A stretch of 64,000 nt of DNA, from NCBI GenBank assembly GCA_021229015.1, contig CM037792.1, positions 42,663,655 to 42,727,654 of the forward strand, written 5' to 3'. The notes beneath the pieces are model-generated. The model saw only the letters and a program-made list of their open reading frames with translations, was not told the origin of the DNA and searched no databases. Below, piece by piece: positions 34,229 through 46,968 of this stretch (the stretch's first letter is position 1; each line of letters opens with the position of its first letter). This DNA is from Solen grandis (lineage: Eukaryota; Mollusca; Bivalvia; Adapedonta; Solenidae). The position numbers and the translations under genes are program-made.

Positions 34229-36290
34229 CATGTCCACTTTTCTTATCCTAGATCAAAATAGCAAAAGCATTTTTTTGCCAAATCTATTTGATTTATTTAG
34301 TGTTAATTCCTAATCTCAAAGGTACTTGTTACATATGATGTTGAATTGATACAGACATTATGGTACATCATCTTTCTGATACAATTTATGATAATAATAA
34401 TAATAATAAAAAATTGGTCAATTTTAGTATAATTTGAAATAATAACCTAGGAAACATTATTCTTATTCAGATCGTCTCAGTCAGTTCGTGGCGTAAAAGC
34501 TTCTCGTGAAGGTTTAAATTTTGACATATATAGTGAATAAAGTTTAAACTGGTGGAAATTTAAATGATACCCAGGAAGTACTTCATTTTTTTTTTTTTTG
34601 ATTAGGTATTACATGTAATTGCAGACTGATCAGGTTTTATACTGTCTATAAAATGAAAATATTTGCACTGTCCTGTGAAGTTATACAGCAGGATTGAAGA
34701 AAAAAAGAAAACAACAAACAAAACAATAAAAGTAATTAATGGAAATTTGAAAACTATTTTAAGTGGTCTTGAAAGAATTGATTTCATGCATAATTACTTG
34801 TATTTTTGGAGACAATTAGCCTGCGGAAAAATTAGAAATAAAAATCCTTTGGGAAAACTGACATGCAGTCTGATTGAAACCTCCTATCTTTGATGAAAGT
34901 TATTCAGGCCAACATCTTGCTTTTTTGCTGCTAATATTACCAGTGTAACATATGACCTTATAAAATAGCAGCTATCATTACAAAAAAATGTATATCTTGC
35001 ATACAAACAAGTGAAACCTCAATATACATGTTTATTGAAATGACCAACCTCATTATGTCTGTTAATTCTTCAACTTTGTAAACAGACTTGGTGAATAATT
35101 CATGCTGTGTGTATTTTTAATAATGAAAACTTTGCAGACCTCGTTTCTTTAATGATAATTTAGATGAAATAAAAGTTAAAGAGCAATTAAAGGGACAGAA
35201 ATGGCATCTAAATGTTTCCATACATGTAAGGATGTTTTGTTAAACATATTAATCATTTTTAGGCAGTCTGAACCCACCAGGAAGATAAGGCGCCTAGATG
35301 ACATTTGACTATCAGGAGATTTCAAGCCACTGACAATTTTCTGAATAGAATCCAGAATTTAATATGCTCATGTTCAAATGCAAGAATAATTTCCATTCCT
35401 TGACTTTCACTCAGAGTACTGTATACATAGAACTTCCCTATAAAAAAAGTACAACAGAATGAGAGACAAGACAGTGTAAAACAAATACCCACAATCGAAA
35501 TTAGAAGTGATCAACCTAATAGCTCCTTACAAACGCTGAATCATCTTGAGACAAAAACACATAGTAATCATATCAGTTTCACAAACTATCGCCTATATTG
35601 ATCACTTAATTTGTCTCTTCTATAATTTTGCAGCAATTATCACTATCATAATGATCGATTTTGCAATATAAGAATGACATATAAAACCTGTGCTACTGCG
35701 CTGATCCTCCCTTTAATTTCCTATTATTTTACGATCATCCCTATGGATCATGCACTTTGTTCACTTCAGTTTCTATTGCCCATATCATATTTAAAGATAA
35801 TTCTTGTGCTTAGATCAATATTGTCTGGGAGAGACGTCATATGTAAACATAGAGCCAGTTAGCTTTCACAGTGAAATGTTGCTCAAATTTAACATCCCCC
35901 ATGGCAGATCTACTATGATCTGGAATCAAAATTGAACAGAAATATACAGACTCACGAAAGCAGACTGATCCCATGAAATGCTTATCTTCTGAATCATTTG
36001 TTTATAGATGAGGAGTGTCATTGTATTAGGAAGATAAACTGTAGACAAAATAAAACATTAAAATTATCTCACAATGTATTTCATGAAAGATAACCATATT
36101 AGCATGTTTTTGTTATGAGAAGACCATATATAACTGAACTTTAACAAATATTCCATACTTATCAGATATTTAACTCAAGAAGAGTGGTTTTACAAATACC
36201 ATTAGCCAGAAGTTTGTATCTCTATGGCAGCAAATCTTCAGTCAAAATTTCCTAAAAAGTTTATTGATCTTGCACTATTCTATTTCTTTG
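34229..36290. other. No gene recognised (2.0 kb)
   Basis: AT-rich, with an (ATA)n stretch at about 34389-34409. Short frames such as 34663-34893 lack splice or domain support. Confidence 0.5.
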
Positions 36291-36299
36291 AGTAGTATA

Positions 36300-37210
36300 T
36301 CTGAGATCAATCTATGGCCTGGGCAACATTTTCCACTGTGCCAGTATCCTTTGGGTCAATATTTCTTGGGGCTTCATTTTTTGGATTGGCATTTCCTCAA
36401 GGCATTATTTCTAGAGTTAGACCAAAACTTTATGTGGGCCACTATTTCCTATTGCATCATATCACTGGCAGTAATATTTCATGACAAGTAAATTATTCCC
36501 AAGGTCATTCACAGCAGTCTCAAGGGCAACATGTTTAGGGTCAAATTTCTAGAGGTATGTTTCTTTACAACTTCAGCTTCTCTTGTGTCCATACTAAATT
36601 ATGTGTCTACATTTGCCATTTTCCCTACAGTATTATTTGTTAGTTTTATTTCTTTAAAAGCAGGATTTCATCTTCAGGATTTCATTGGCTATAATTTTGA
36701 GTCAAACAGATTCAACTCTTCAAGTAAAGTCCCCGTAATGATTCCGCTACATTTCAGATCTCATGGCCTTTCACGGAGATAACTAAGGTTTCTTTATGTT
36801 TCATAAAGGTACTTTGGTTATCTTGGTAGGCAGGTTAAGTGGTCCAAGACAGAGTGGAACCATTACAGGGACTTTACCTTAAGGCAGTATTTTCTAAAAC
36901 AATATTATTTCCAACAGTACGTAAGTACTTTGGTAAACATTTCCAAGGCATAGTTGCTAGGCTCTTAGAAATATAAGGTCTATACAGTCTGCATTTCGTA
37001 TAGTAGCAACATATGTACTTGTATTCTTAATGTATTATTTTCTGTCCCAATGTTCCCTAAGGTTTTGTATACATACATATCTGGATGTATTATTTCTGTT
37101 CCAGTGTTTCCTTTGGCAGCATTTCTCCAGTTTTTCCTTTTCAGTGTGGGAGATTTTTTGACATGTTCTATTACATGAAGAAGTATTTCTTTAGTTAAAA
37201 TTTCCTGAAA
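36300..37210. repeat. Very degenerate short tandem repeat (about 24-26 bp)
   Basis: Recurring words of the type 'ggcattatttct', 'ggtcaatatttcttgg', 'ggcagtattttct' and 'aacatttccaaggcatag' at roughly 25-bp spacing, running past the frames at 36264-36491, 36531-36782 and 36980-37243 (the last on minus). Those frames are repeat-derived. Boundaries and unit are approximate. Confidence 0.4.
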
Positions 37211-37436
37211 CTGAGCAATTCTATAGGTAGCTTTATAACTCAAGAAAATATACCTTGAGGCAGATAGTCAATTGTTCTGTTTAATATTTAACTTCATCTC
37301 TCATTGTCTCTCAAAATTTCATTATCATACTACTAATGGAAACCAATCAGCATCATGACTAATCAAAGCCTCCAGCACTTAAAAATCAAATGGAAGAAAT
37401 GCTTCTATTTGAAAGACCAAGACTGCCTTCAGTTAA

Positions 37437-37631
37437 CCCTTAACCTGCTGAATTTTTCAAATGGACTTAGCCGGCATCTTTTTTGGAACTATCCATTATT
37501 AATTTTAGGGATAACAAGTTAAAAACTTGTAGATGGTCAGCCAACAGTAAAGAGCCAGGCCAGACTGCACGGCTAGCCTGGCTCTTTACTGGTGGCAAAG
37601 GTTAGCACTTACAGTTACAGCAGGGTAAGAG
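37437..37631. mobile_element. TTAA MITE family 3 with internal perfect hairpin
   Basis: Flanked by TTAA at 37433-37436 and 37632-37635. The ends CCCTTAACCTGCTG and CAGCAGGGTAAGAG are inverted with two mismatches. Near the right side a perfect 16-bp inverted repeat CAGTAAAGAGCCAGGC (37545-37560) pairs with 37576-37591 across a 15-bp loop. It shares its right-hand TTAA with the family 1 MITE that follows. Confidence 0.65.
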
Positions 37632-37635
37632 TTAA

Positions 37636-37868
37636 CCCTTTCCCTCATAGAGGATACCATGAAAAGACCTATGCGAACAGCATAAAACCAGATCAGCCTG
37701 CGAGTAACTCACAGGCTGATCAGGTTTTATGCTGTTCGCTGCTCCTCAGTGGTCTGGAAATGAGGATTTTGTAATTAAATTTGGTAAGGTTAAACTGTGG
37801 TTTTCTGCAGATCAGGCTTTATGTGGTACCTATTGAGGGCGTCAAAATGAGTCTATATGAGGGAAAGG
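37636..37868 (+). mobile_element. TTAA MITE family 1, copy 1
   Basis: Starts CCCTTTCCCTCATAGAGG right after TTAA and ends ATATGAGGGAAAGG. The central palindrome is full length: GCGAACAGCATAAAACC.. up to GTAAC and back. The right flank is altered ('aacttaagg'), so the right TTAA is offset. Non-coding; the 60-aa frame at 37592-37774 is not a gene. Confidence 0.85.
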
Positions 37869-38205
37869 AACTTAAGGATAACACTGGCAATTGTTATGGA
37901 GTTGGTTTCCTGTCTACGTTCTATACACTTCAATACAACAGGGATCATTAAGTTAAGGGTCTTTTATTGCTAACTGAATGCGGGGATCTAGCAAGTAATC
38001 AAGTTGACAAAACAAGAAGAAAAAAAGTCAAATCCTTATTTTCAAACTGCATTTTTTTAAATAGTCATCTGGATGAAAGTGAACACATGAAACATGCATG
38101 GACATATTTTACTATGCTATATGCAGCTGGCCAATGGCTAAAGTCCCCAAGAACCACACCCAAAGGTTTTGTCAAATTGATTGTGACCTTGTGACTGAGA
38201 ATCAA

Positions 38206-38400
38206 CCCTTCACCTCATGAATATTCATGTACACATAACATCATCTTCTGACAATGGATTTGTCTTTGCCATGCAGACTGTGTAGAATCTCAGCTACAAC
38301 ACTGTATGTGCAAACAGAGGAGACCCTGATCAGACTGCTCCTAAATGGATCTGCTCCTTTTGCCTATGCTTTATAATGTAACTTAATATTAGGCAAAGAG
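38206..38400 (+). mobile_element. TTAA MITE family 2, copy 3
   Basis: Begins CCCTTCACCTCATGAATATT and ends TTAGGCAAAGAG before TTAA at 38401-38404. The left flank is TCAA, one base off TTAA. The interior matches the other family 2 copies. Confidence 0.7.
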
Positions 38401-38404
38401 TTAA

Positions 38405-39778
38405 TGACATAAGGAGATAGTTCTGAGATTGGTCTATCACTTAATCTGCAGAAGGCTGTAAGTCAGACAATCTCATTTTTCTAATATCTATATGTTAGCT
38501 TACCTTGAAATCATGGACCTTAAAATGTTTCACATTATTACAAGTGGAACCTTGAAAAGCAAATTTATTGATGACATTAGATTATTTCAAAATTATATTG
38601 ATACAAAAACCCTTGGTACATATTTCATTACCTCCAGTACTTATCCACATGATAACAATATGTAGATGGTCAAAGATTTAATTATAGACATCACTCAAAA
38701 ATACTGTATGTTCTGTGTGCACTAACAGGACATACAGCAGTGTTGGGATATATATCCTGGGTTTGTTGCCCCAAACAATCTAATTCCAGACATATCTTGT
38801 CAGCTGTTATCTACAAGTTGAAATAAATGTCTACTGCTGGAAAAAACATTAGACACTATATTAACATCAGGTCCATGCTAACCTCTGGTCAATAAGGACA
38901 TCACACCATGCAAATGACCAGAACCTTTTTGTTGCCAGACGTGTTCTGCCATGACATAACATGAACAATTCTTTACAGGGAGGTCTGTAATGGTACTGAA
39001 AATTAGACAATTACCTTTGCAATAAAGAAGGTCCCACTTCAGCATTAAAGAGTCTGACCTTTTCGTGCCACAAGGCACATTGCCCTTAGCTTGACGTAGG
39101 AGGTTGCCGTGCCCATGTCTGTTTACAGCTTTTTGGTGTAATCTTTTGTTCATTAAATGATTGCTACCAAATCAATCAAGATAAAAGGAATCACTAGAAA
39201 TAAACTGCACAGATCTTATTGGTCAATGAGTGAAAATATCTAGAAAATCGAAAGTAATTTTGCTCAGGGGAGTGACATGAAAGATGAAATTTGGAGAGAT
39301 GTTAAAATGGTAAAATAAAGAATACTTCTACCCCCACTCATCTCCAAATAAAAAGACTTTTCACATTTAAAGATCAATTTTACTTTTTTATGTTTATTTC
39401 TGTTAAACACACACACAAAAATCATGAAATATTCTATGTCATTTGCACATTGAAATAATCCTAACCAACATTATATATGTACAGCCAGTACTTTTGAAAG
39501 TGTTCCTTTACTTATCTTTAACAGAATACGTGGTGTTTTTCTTCTTAAGAAGTACATTAGTGTCCAATGATTTATTGAAAGAGAACATGAGAGCAATTAC
39601 TGAAGCTTGTCTGTGATATGTGACATGACAGAAACACAGCAGATATATCAGGTGGATTGATTAGTGGAGTCATTTTAGGAAGCAATTAACCATCATTATG
39701 ATGACAAGCTATATACACTTTTGGAACATATACTCCAGAGGTATCAGCCATATTTAGACAGCATCGTTCCAATGCATT
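38405..39778. other. No gene recognised (1.4 kb)
   Basis: The 91-aa minus frame at 38878-39153 has several Cys and His residues but no recognisable finger spacing and no clear splice sites. Confidence 0.45.
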
Positions 39779-39945
39779 GAAGGAAGCCTTATCCAGCTGG
39801 CTTGCGGTAAGGTCGGTGGTTCTACCCGGATGCCTCCGTGCATTCTGGGGTCTTCCTCCACCTGTAATTAGCTGGACGTCGCTATATGACTGAAATACTG
39901 TCGAAGTGACGGTAAACTCAAATAGTCTAGTCTAGTCTAATGCAT
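39779..39945 (+). mobile_element. tRNA-derived SINE (family 2), 5'-truncated
   Basis: Lacks the tRNA head. Begins at 'gaaggaagcc' and runs through 'ggtggttctacccggatgcctcc', 'ggggtcttcctccacctgtaattagctggacgtcgc' and the tail 'atgactgaaatactgtcgaagtgacggtaaac', ending in a 'tctag' repeat. Truncation at the 5' end is usual for retroposition. Confidence 0.8.
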
Positions 39946-40314
39946 TGACCAGTGCCTGTTAATGAATATAGGTATTACTATCTCTCTGTACTTTCAAGAT
40001 TAGTAACCTTTACCCCACCCATCCCAATTGTAACTGCTTCAAGTATTGTCATTTATACATACATGCAATCGGCATAAATGTGATGTTATAGGAAAGAAAT
40101 ATGAGGCTGGGAGAATTACCATAAGTTACTCTCACATATTGCTCAAAACTAAATATATGGATAGCTTGTTTTGGGCATTATAGACTCTAGTTTCATTATA
40201 ACACTTAGTGACATATTAAAACAAAATTTTGAAAAAATTTTTGTGCTGCATTAAAATATTGTACATGTAGTCTCCTCCTATAACAAAAATAATCTGAAAA
40301 TCCTAATCATAATT

Positions 40315-40530
40315 TTCAACCTGAATATTCATAAACAAACTCATGACCTGATGTCAGTAAATATTGTCTTTAAATGATACCAGGTATATATACAATAGAG
40401 ATTTTTGCCATACAGACTGTGTAGAATCTGAGCTTTAACATTGTATGAGCAAACAGAGGAACCCTGATTAGACTGAGCCCCTTATCTGGGTGACGCTGCT
40501 TTGTTTGCCAATGTGTCATTATCAGTCTAT
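40315..40530 (+). mobile_element. TTAA MITE family 2, copy 4 (decayed ends)
   Basis: Interior matches copy 3 closely ('ttttgccatacagactgtgtagaatctgagct', 'gagcaaacagaggaaccctgat', 'tttgccaatgtgtca'). Both ends have drifted and no TTAA pair is clear. Confidence 0.6.
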
Positions 40531-41490
40531 AGGAAATAAATGGTGAACAGACTTAAAACAATTTTTCTTTTGTCACATAAAGTGGTAGTTATATTGAAAG
40601 TTAATCACACACATTCTAGAAACAAATTCCTGACAGGCACCTTAACAGAAAATATGTGAATCATCCATATGATAAACTTGTCTCATAAAATTTCTAACCA
40701 GAAATCAATACCAATTTAATGGTAAATTAGTATTTTGTATTTGTTTTACTATAGTCCAGGCCCTCAAACAATACCCATGATTGTTACCATGCTGATAATT
40801 GGATCTAGACTGCAGTGTCTTTATTGAATTTAAATGCTGATCTATACAAGATAATTGTGTACCAGTCTCTGATCAGCCAATCAAAATAAACCTTACAAAG
40901 AGAAGTTGGCATATGTTCAACAGAGGAAAGCTGTAAATAATTCATTAAAAAACACAAAATCAGAGGAAACTGCATATGAATCACTAGTGTTCCTTGTGAC
41001 AGGCTTGCTTCAAAATATTTTTAAATGCTATATAAACAGTTTTATCAAAATCATGATTATTTAACAATATGTCTTCCAAAATTAGCAATGTCTTCCCTGT
41101 GAAGGCTGAACATGAAAATGTGAGGAATCTGTAAAATTAATAATTTCTGGTGTATAGGAAATTATCAGTCTGTGCATGTGTTAATTGGCCATATAACAAC
41201 TTGGGAAAAATGGTATTACCATAATGATAGGGGAAATCATGTATGATATTACCATTATGTAACATTCCTCAAACTCTTGTACACTGTTGTTACATAATTA
41301 GATTAGAACCACAAAATACATAGACAAAAGTATCCCATAAACAGTGTCAGCAGACAGTCTGGAGAGTAGTAAAGTATTATTAGAATACTAAAATTAATTT
41401 TCTGCCTTTGATTCACCATACAATATTAATATACTGAAAAATTTATTTGGCAAAGATTTATAGTTGAAAACCTAAATGGATTTTAGGTTT
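40531..41490. other. No feature recognised
   Basis: AT-rich, no exon or repeat seen. Confidence 0.5.
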
Positions 41491-41492
41491 TA

Positions 41493-41905
41493 TAATCCCT
41501 CAGCAGAAAATTGCACGATCCCTCAGCAGACAATTGCATGATCCCTCAGCAGAAAACTGCATGATCCCTCAGCAGAAAACTGCATGATCCTTCAGCAGAC
41601 AATTGCATAATCCCTCAGCAGAAATTGCATGATCCCTCAGCAGACAATTATATGATCCCTCAGCAGAAAACTACATGATCCCTAAGCAGAAAACTGCATG
41701 ATCCCTCAGCAGACAATTGCATGATCCCTCAGCAGAAAACTACATGATCCCTTAGAAGACAATTGCATAATCCCTCAGCAGAAAACTGCATGATCCTTCA
41801 GCAGAAAATTGCATGATCCCTACGGATACAACTGCATGATCCCTTAGCAGACAATTGCATGATCCCTGCCAGTAGACAATTTAACAGTTATTACATGACC
41901 CCTCA
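41493..41905 (+). repeat. 23-bp minisatellite, about 18 copies
   Basis: Unit ATCCCTCAGCAGAAAACTGC plus ATG, with spacing of 23 bp (CCCTCAGCAG at 41497, 41520, 41543, 41566 and onward). Two main variants alternate irregularly, 'agaaaactgcatg' and 'agacaattgcatg'. Confidence 0.9.
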
Positions 41906-41925
41906 GCAGACTGCTGTTCACTCTG

Positions 41926-42841
41926 GCCTTCCTTTAAAATGTTTTTAGTTAATCCTTAACCTATTCACTGAACATGCCTCTATTCATTATTATTCACTCT
42001 CTACTTTCAAGAAGTAACCTTTACGCACCCATCCCAAGATGATCTAATGGTTTGTTTAATCATTTCAGTCAAAAACATATTATGTGGTCAACACCTGTAT
42101 CTGCAGATTGAAATGGGATGTTCTTTTATTTACCATGGTGGTTTAGCCATTCCACTCCTATTCATTGAAGAACTGCTACATTTCTTTTCACAATTATCCA
42201 TCTCACACAGGCGATGGTGAAACATGTAGAATCAAAAATGGTCATTATTATGTGTCATCAAACTTTTGTCTTTAAATATTTTCTTTTTGTTTAACAACAA
42301 TCACAGCATTTAGAATTAACAGTCAGCTAAACATATATATGTCCTGGAATATATAAAGAAAAAGAGCTTCAAACAAAAACAAAATATTCTCTAATGAATC
42401 ACCTCTACAATTCCCTACTGAAGTTACATATAATCAATCAAGGATTGACAAATTTCAATAATACAGAACATCTGGCAAGAGTCACTTCAAGAAATTTAAT
42501 TGCAATTTTGAAATTCTGTAATGTCTGGAGAAATCTAAGATCTTGTATCCTTGAAAACTTGAAATTAAGTTATATAAATGGAAGAGACTACAAAAACCAA
42601 ATCAAATCTAATAGTGTTTGCCTATACTGAAGTATAAATATTGGGTATACACATTAGCTGTCTAGATAGGAATGTCTGACCCAAGGATACCAGATTTTGG
42701 GCTATAACTTGGCTTGCTGCTTTATGTCTGATTTAAAGATATCAAAGTGTGGCCTTGTTTAAATTCTACATAGGAATATTATTCTGATAAAAACATACCA
42801 AATTATGGGCAGTAATTGGTTTGTTTTATGTCAAGAAAGAG
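41926..42841. other. No gene recognised
   Basis: AT-rich. The 78-aa frame at 42394-42630 shows no domain. The last 200 bp has loose similarity to the array that follows. Confidence 0.45.
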
Positions 42842-44312
42842 ATTTCTGTACCAAGGACACCTGAATGTAGACTGTAACTTGGCTAATATGTTTGCTTTTC
42901 CTGTACCATTTGGACACTGAATGTAGACTGTAACTTGGCTAATATGTTTCCTTTCCTGTACCATTTGGACACCTGAATGTAGACTGTAACTTGGCTAATA
43001 TGTTTGCTTTTCCTGTACCATTTGGACACCTGAATGTAGACTGTAACTTGGCTAATATGTTTGCTTTTCCTGTACCATTTGGACACCTGAATGTAGACTG
43101 TAACTTGGCTAATATGTTTGCTTTTCCTGTACCATTTGGACACCTGAATGAAGACTGTAACTTGGCTAATATGTTTGCTTTTCCTGTACCATTTGGACAC
43201 CTGAATGTAGACTGTAACTTGGCTAATATTTGTTTTCCTGTACCATTTGGACACCTGAATGTAGACTGTAACTCAGCTAATATTTGTTTTCCTGTACCAT
43301 TTGGACACCTGAATGTAGACTGTAACTTGGCTAATATTTGTTTTCCTGTACCATTTGGACACCTGAATGTAGACTGTAACATGGCTAATATTTGTTTTCC
43401 TGTACCATTTGGACACCTGAATGTAGACTGTAACTTGGCTAATATGTTTCCTTTCCTGTACCATTTGGACACCTGAATGTAGACTGTAACTTGGCTAATA
43501 TGTTTGCTTTCCTGTACCATTTGGACACCTGAATGTAGACTGTAACTTGGCTTATATGTTTGCTTTCCTGTACCATTTGGACACCTGAATGTAGACTGTA
43601 ACTTGGCTAATATGTTTCCTTTCCTGTACCATTTGGACACCTGAATGTAGACTGTAACTTGGCTAATATTTGCTTTCCTGTACCATTTGGACACCTGAAT
43701 GTAGACTGTAACATGGCTAATATTTGCTTTCCTGTACCATTTGGACACCTGAATGTAGACTGTAACTTGGCTAATATTTGCTTTCCTGTACCATTTGGAC
43801 ACCTGAATGTAGACTGTAACTTGGCTAATATTTGTTTTCCTGTACAATTTGGACACCTGAATGTAGACTGTAACATGGCTAATATTTGCTTTCCTGTACC
43901 ATTTGGACACCTGAATGTAGACTGTAACTTGGCTAATATGTTTCCTTTCCTGTACCATTTGGACACCTGAATGTAGACTGTAACTTGGCTAATATTTGCT
44001 TTCCTGTACCATTTGGACACCTGAATGTAGACTGTAACTTGGCTAATATGTTTCATTTCCTGTACCATTTGGACACCTGAATGTAGACTGTAACTTGGCT
44101 AATATTTGTTTTCCTGTACCATTTGGACACCTGAATGTAGACTGTAACTCAGCTTTGCTTTTCCTGTACCATTTGGACACCTGAATGTAGACTGTAACTT
44201 GGCTATTTTCCTGTACCATTTGGACACCTGAATGTAGACTGTAACTTGGCTAATATTTGTTTTCCTGTACCATTTGGACACCTGAATGTAGACTGTAACT
44301 TGGCTAATGTTT
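42842..44312. repeat. 57/54-bp minisatellite, about 26 copies
   Basis: Unit CACCTGAATGTAGACTGTAA, then CTTGGCTAATATGTTTGC, then TTTTCCTGTACCATTTGGA. Most units are 57 or 54 bp and some are 55-56. Because many lengths are multiples of three, long frames stay open on both strands: 161 aa plus (42991-43476) and 339 aa minus (42939-43958). The minus frame switches from one reading of the unit to another along its length (KWYRK.. to CPNGTGKQ..), which a real repeat protein would not do. Confidence 0.9.
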
Positions 44313-44925
44313 GCTGTATGGGAATCCACTGTCTCCAAAAAAGGTTTTTAAAAAAGAAAAGTGCAACAAGTGCCTGGACTGACCTGGATGACCAACAGGC
44401 TCACCGAAAACTTTGTTTGCAGGACTATAAACATGGAAAATTAAACTAGGAATATGTTACCATTACATACTTATCAGTTTCTTCCACTTTGAATTTTCAT
44501 TGTTGGATGCAAATTTAATGTCCCAATACATTACTTGCTTCTGAAATATAAAAGTTTGATTCCTTTGAATACTGAAATACCAGAGAAAACCCAAAGTTAT
44601 GTTAAAAAAATGTTTACACTTGTTCAAATATGGTGAGAGAGGAATTACTCTATAAAAGTCAGTTCAGTTGAACACAGGGGAAAATTAATAAGTAAAATTT
44701 CAGTATGTGTCTGAAAATAATCAGCTAATATTGTATGAGCATCATTAAGCTTCTACCTTATTATAGCCATGAGAACACTTGATTCTGCTCCTTAAACTCT
44801 TTGACTGTGTAGACCAAGTTCAGTCTAATCATTGTCTGCACTATACTTACTATTCAGTCAATAAATTTTCAGCATTATAGCACCTGCATTGACAACTAAT
44901 TGTACAGTCCAAAATGAAGGACTTA
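44313..44925. other. No feature recognised
   Basis: AT-rich, no exon or repeat seen. Confidence 0.45.
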
Positions 44926-45182
44926 TTTGACTTGACTATTTGAGTTTACAGTCGCTTCGACAGTATTTCAGTCATATAGCGATGTCCAACTATTTACAGG
45001 AGGAGGAAAACCCCAAATGCACGGAGGCATCCGGGTAGAACCACCAAGTCCTACCCCAAGCCAGTTGGAAGGCTTCCTTACATGAAAATCCGAATGAGCC
45101 TGCCAGGATTCGAACCCATGCGGACGGGGCTGAGTGAGTATTAAAGTCAGCAACTTTACCCTCTCGGCCACAAAGGGCCAAA
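44926..45182 (-). mobile_element. tRNA-derived SINE (family 2), near full length
   Basis: On the minus strand: head with A-box-like 'tggccgagagggtaaag' and B box GGGTTCGAATCC (45106-45117), body 'cattcggattttcatgtaaggaagcc', and tail 'atgactgaaatactgtcgaagcgactgtaaactcaaatag'. The two minus frames of 67 and 90 aa are translations of this SINE. Confidence 0.85.
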
Positions 45183-45237
45183 AGGAAGGAAGTGCAAGTC
45201 CAATTTAGAATAGCAAGGGTTAGGCAAAAAAAAAAAT

Positions 45238-45416
45238 GTTCCATTTCTGGTCTCCTGACCAATCCTCTTTTTTAATGGCCGACCCTAATGATTTTACCAT
45301 TCTTTTTAAAAAAAAAAATTTCCCCTTTCGTTTCACATTAAAAAAAATAAATTAAAAAAATAAAATCCCAACCTACCTGACCCTCTTTTTCATTAGCTGG
45401 AGACCAGAAATGGAAC
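45238..45416. mobile_element. Short inverted-repeat element with perfect 18-bp TIR
   Basis: GTTCCATTTCTGGTCTCC at 45238-45255 is exactly inverted at 45399-45416. The flanks are an A run on the left and a T run on the right, which extends the symmetry but hides any TSD. The interior is 143 bp, A/T- and C-rich, and non-coding. Confidence 0.6.
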
Positions 45417-45432
45417 TATTTTTTTCCCCTTA

Positions 45433-46964
45433 TAACAAAATAATAAGAGTATCTGACATAAGGGTTTAGTGTATCACTACCTGCCTAGACCATGTAACAT
45501 GAGAGCACAGTCACACAAAACCTGCATTATCCATTCTGCACTTAGTGTAACCAGCAACTTGACGCATAAAATATCTTACATGAAAGTTATTCAGGAGAAT
45601 TTTAAGAGAAGACAAAATACTTCTGCAAAAAAAATGAAACAAAGTTTCGAATAATAGCATTACTGCAGTTTTTCAAGAAAACAAAAAAAGCTTATTTTCT
45701 GTCTGAATTAGCTGGAATTTCTATAGGAGAGATGTTAGATTAATGTTTCTATTTGTTTGAAGATTTATCATCCAATGAAACTTAAAAGGTAAAAGTAAAA
45801 ATAATTGTGGGATGCAGAAATGCTGGCAGAGCAATAAATCTTTAATCATAGGAAAGACAATAAAATGAAATGTTTTTCTCAAAATTGCAGAATCACATAC
45901 TTGGATAATTCCCGATGTCTAGAACATGTCAAATTTACTTTATGTCAATGGCGACAACTGACTGTAACAGTATATTCAAGAAAAGATTTTTATTCTAAAC
46001 TTTCCCTAAAGGATAAATTCTAATATTTTTTACCTGATTTTGTTGTCTAGTGGATTGTAATTCTAACAGTCTAAATGCCAAAGAGTAGCAGATTTAGGAA
46101 GAAAAAACATACTCAGAGAGACATTCTTAAAAATGACAGATGACAGAATAATGGTTTTAGCCAACAGCTTTAATGTAAATATTATGATAATTGTCTTAAT
46201 GGCAGTTAGAGGTGTAAGTATAATGGCATAGAATGTTTACCCATTACTGCATTTGTCTGCAAAATTTCTTTACTATCATTCAAGGACATCTGATAAATAA
46301 CAGATCTATTACTTTATCAAATATTGCAGCAAATACGGAACCAATCTTTATGTAATTCTAACCAATGACTTTGAGCAGCAATTTGTTATTAATAAAAACC
46401 TAGATGTTGATAGATATGCATTGTATATTCCTATAACAGCAAACAAAAAAGATAACATAATTATCACTGTAGATCAGCAACGCAGATGGCAATTGTTAAA
46501 GCAGATGATATAGGTATAAATAAAAACTAAATAGTGTTTTTTCTACTCTCTCTTATTTCTCATTTATAATGTTTGTAAAGTTGATTTTTTTTTTTTTGAT
46601 GAATAAACTAATGGCAATTGTTGGTCACATTGCACAGGAAAGACTAATTTTCATAACTGCACTTTGAGAATTCTGCTTAATTAAAGAATAAGGTATCCTG
46701 GAAGCAGGTGCTTGCTGTAAACATTTTATTTACATTACTTATCCATTTCAATGCAATCAAACACAGCTAGGAGATCTTAATGGCGTACCGGTAACCATGA
46801 TTTACCCATGATTCTTTGAGCACTTTTACACAGGTCGTACAGACCGATGTTGACACATTGGTAGCTTCACCATTCCTGGGTAGCGAATTCTTAAATGTTA
46901 TTGTAATTTTCAGCCTGTGAAAAGAATTAGTGTGGCCATATACCACATGGTATATGATATTATT
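45433..46964. other. No gene recognised (1.5 kb)
   Basis: AT-rich, with no convincing exon or repeat. Confidence 0.5.
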
Positions 46965-46968
46965 GTAA

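Noticed and set aside
41493..41905. CRISPR-like array of regular repeats
   Set aside because: The 23-bp units are contiguous, without unique spacers, and the context is eukaryotic; it is a minisatellite.
42939..43958. 339-aa open frame as a repeat protein gene
   Set aside because: It is the minus strand of the 57/54-bp minisatellite and passes through different readings of the same unit. The opposite strand is also open. No start context, splice sites or flanking coding sequence.
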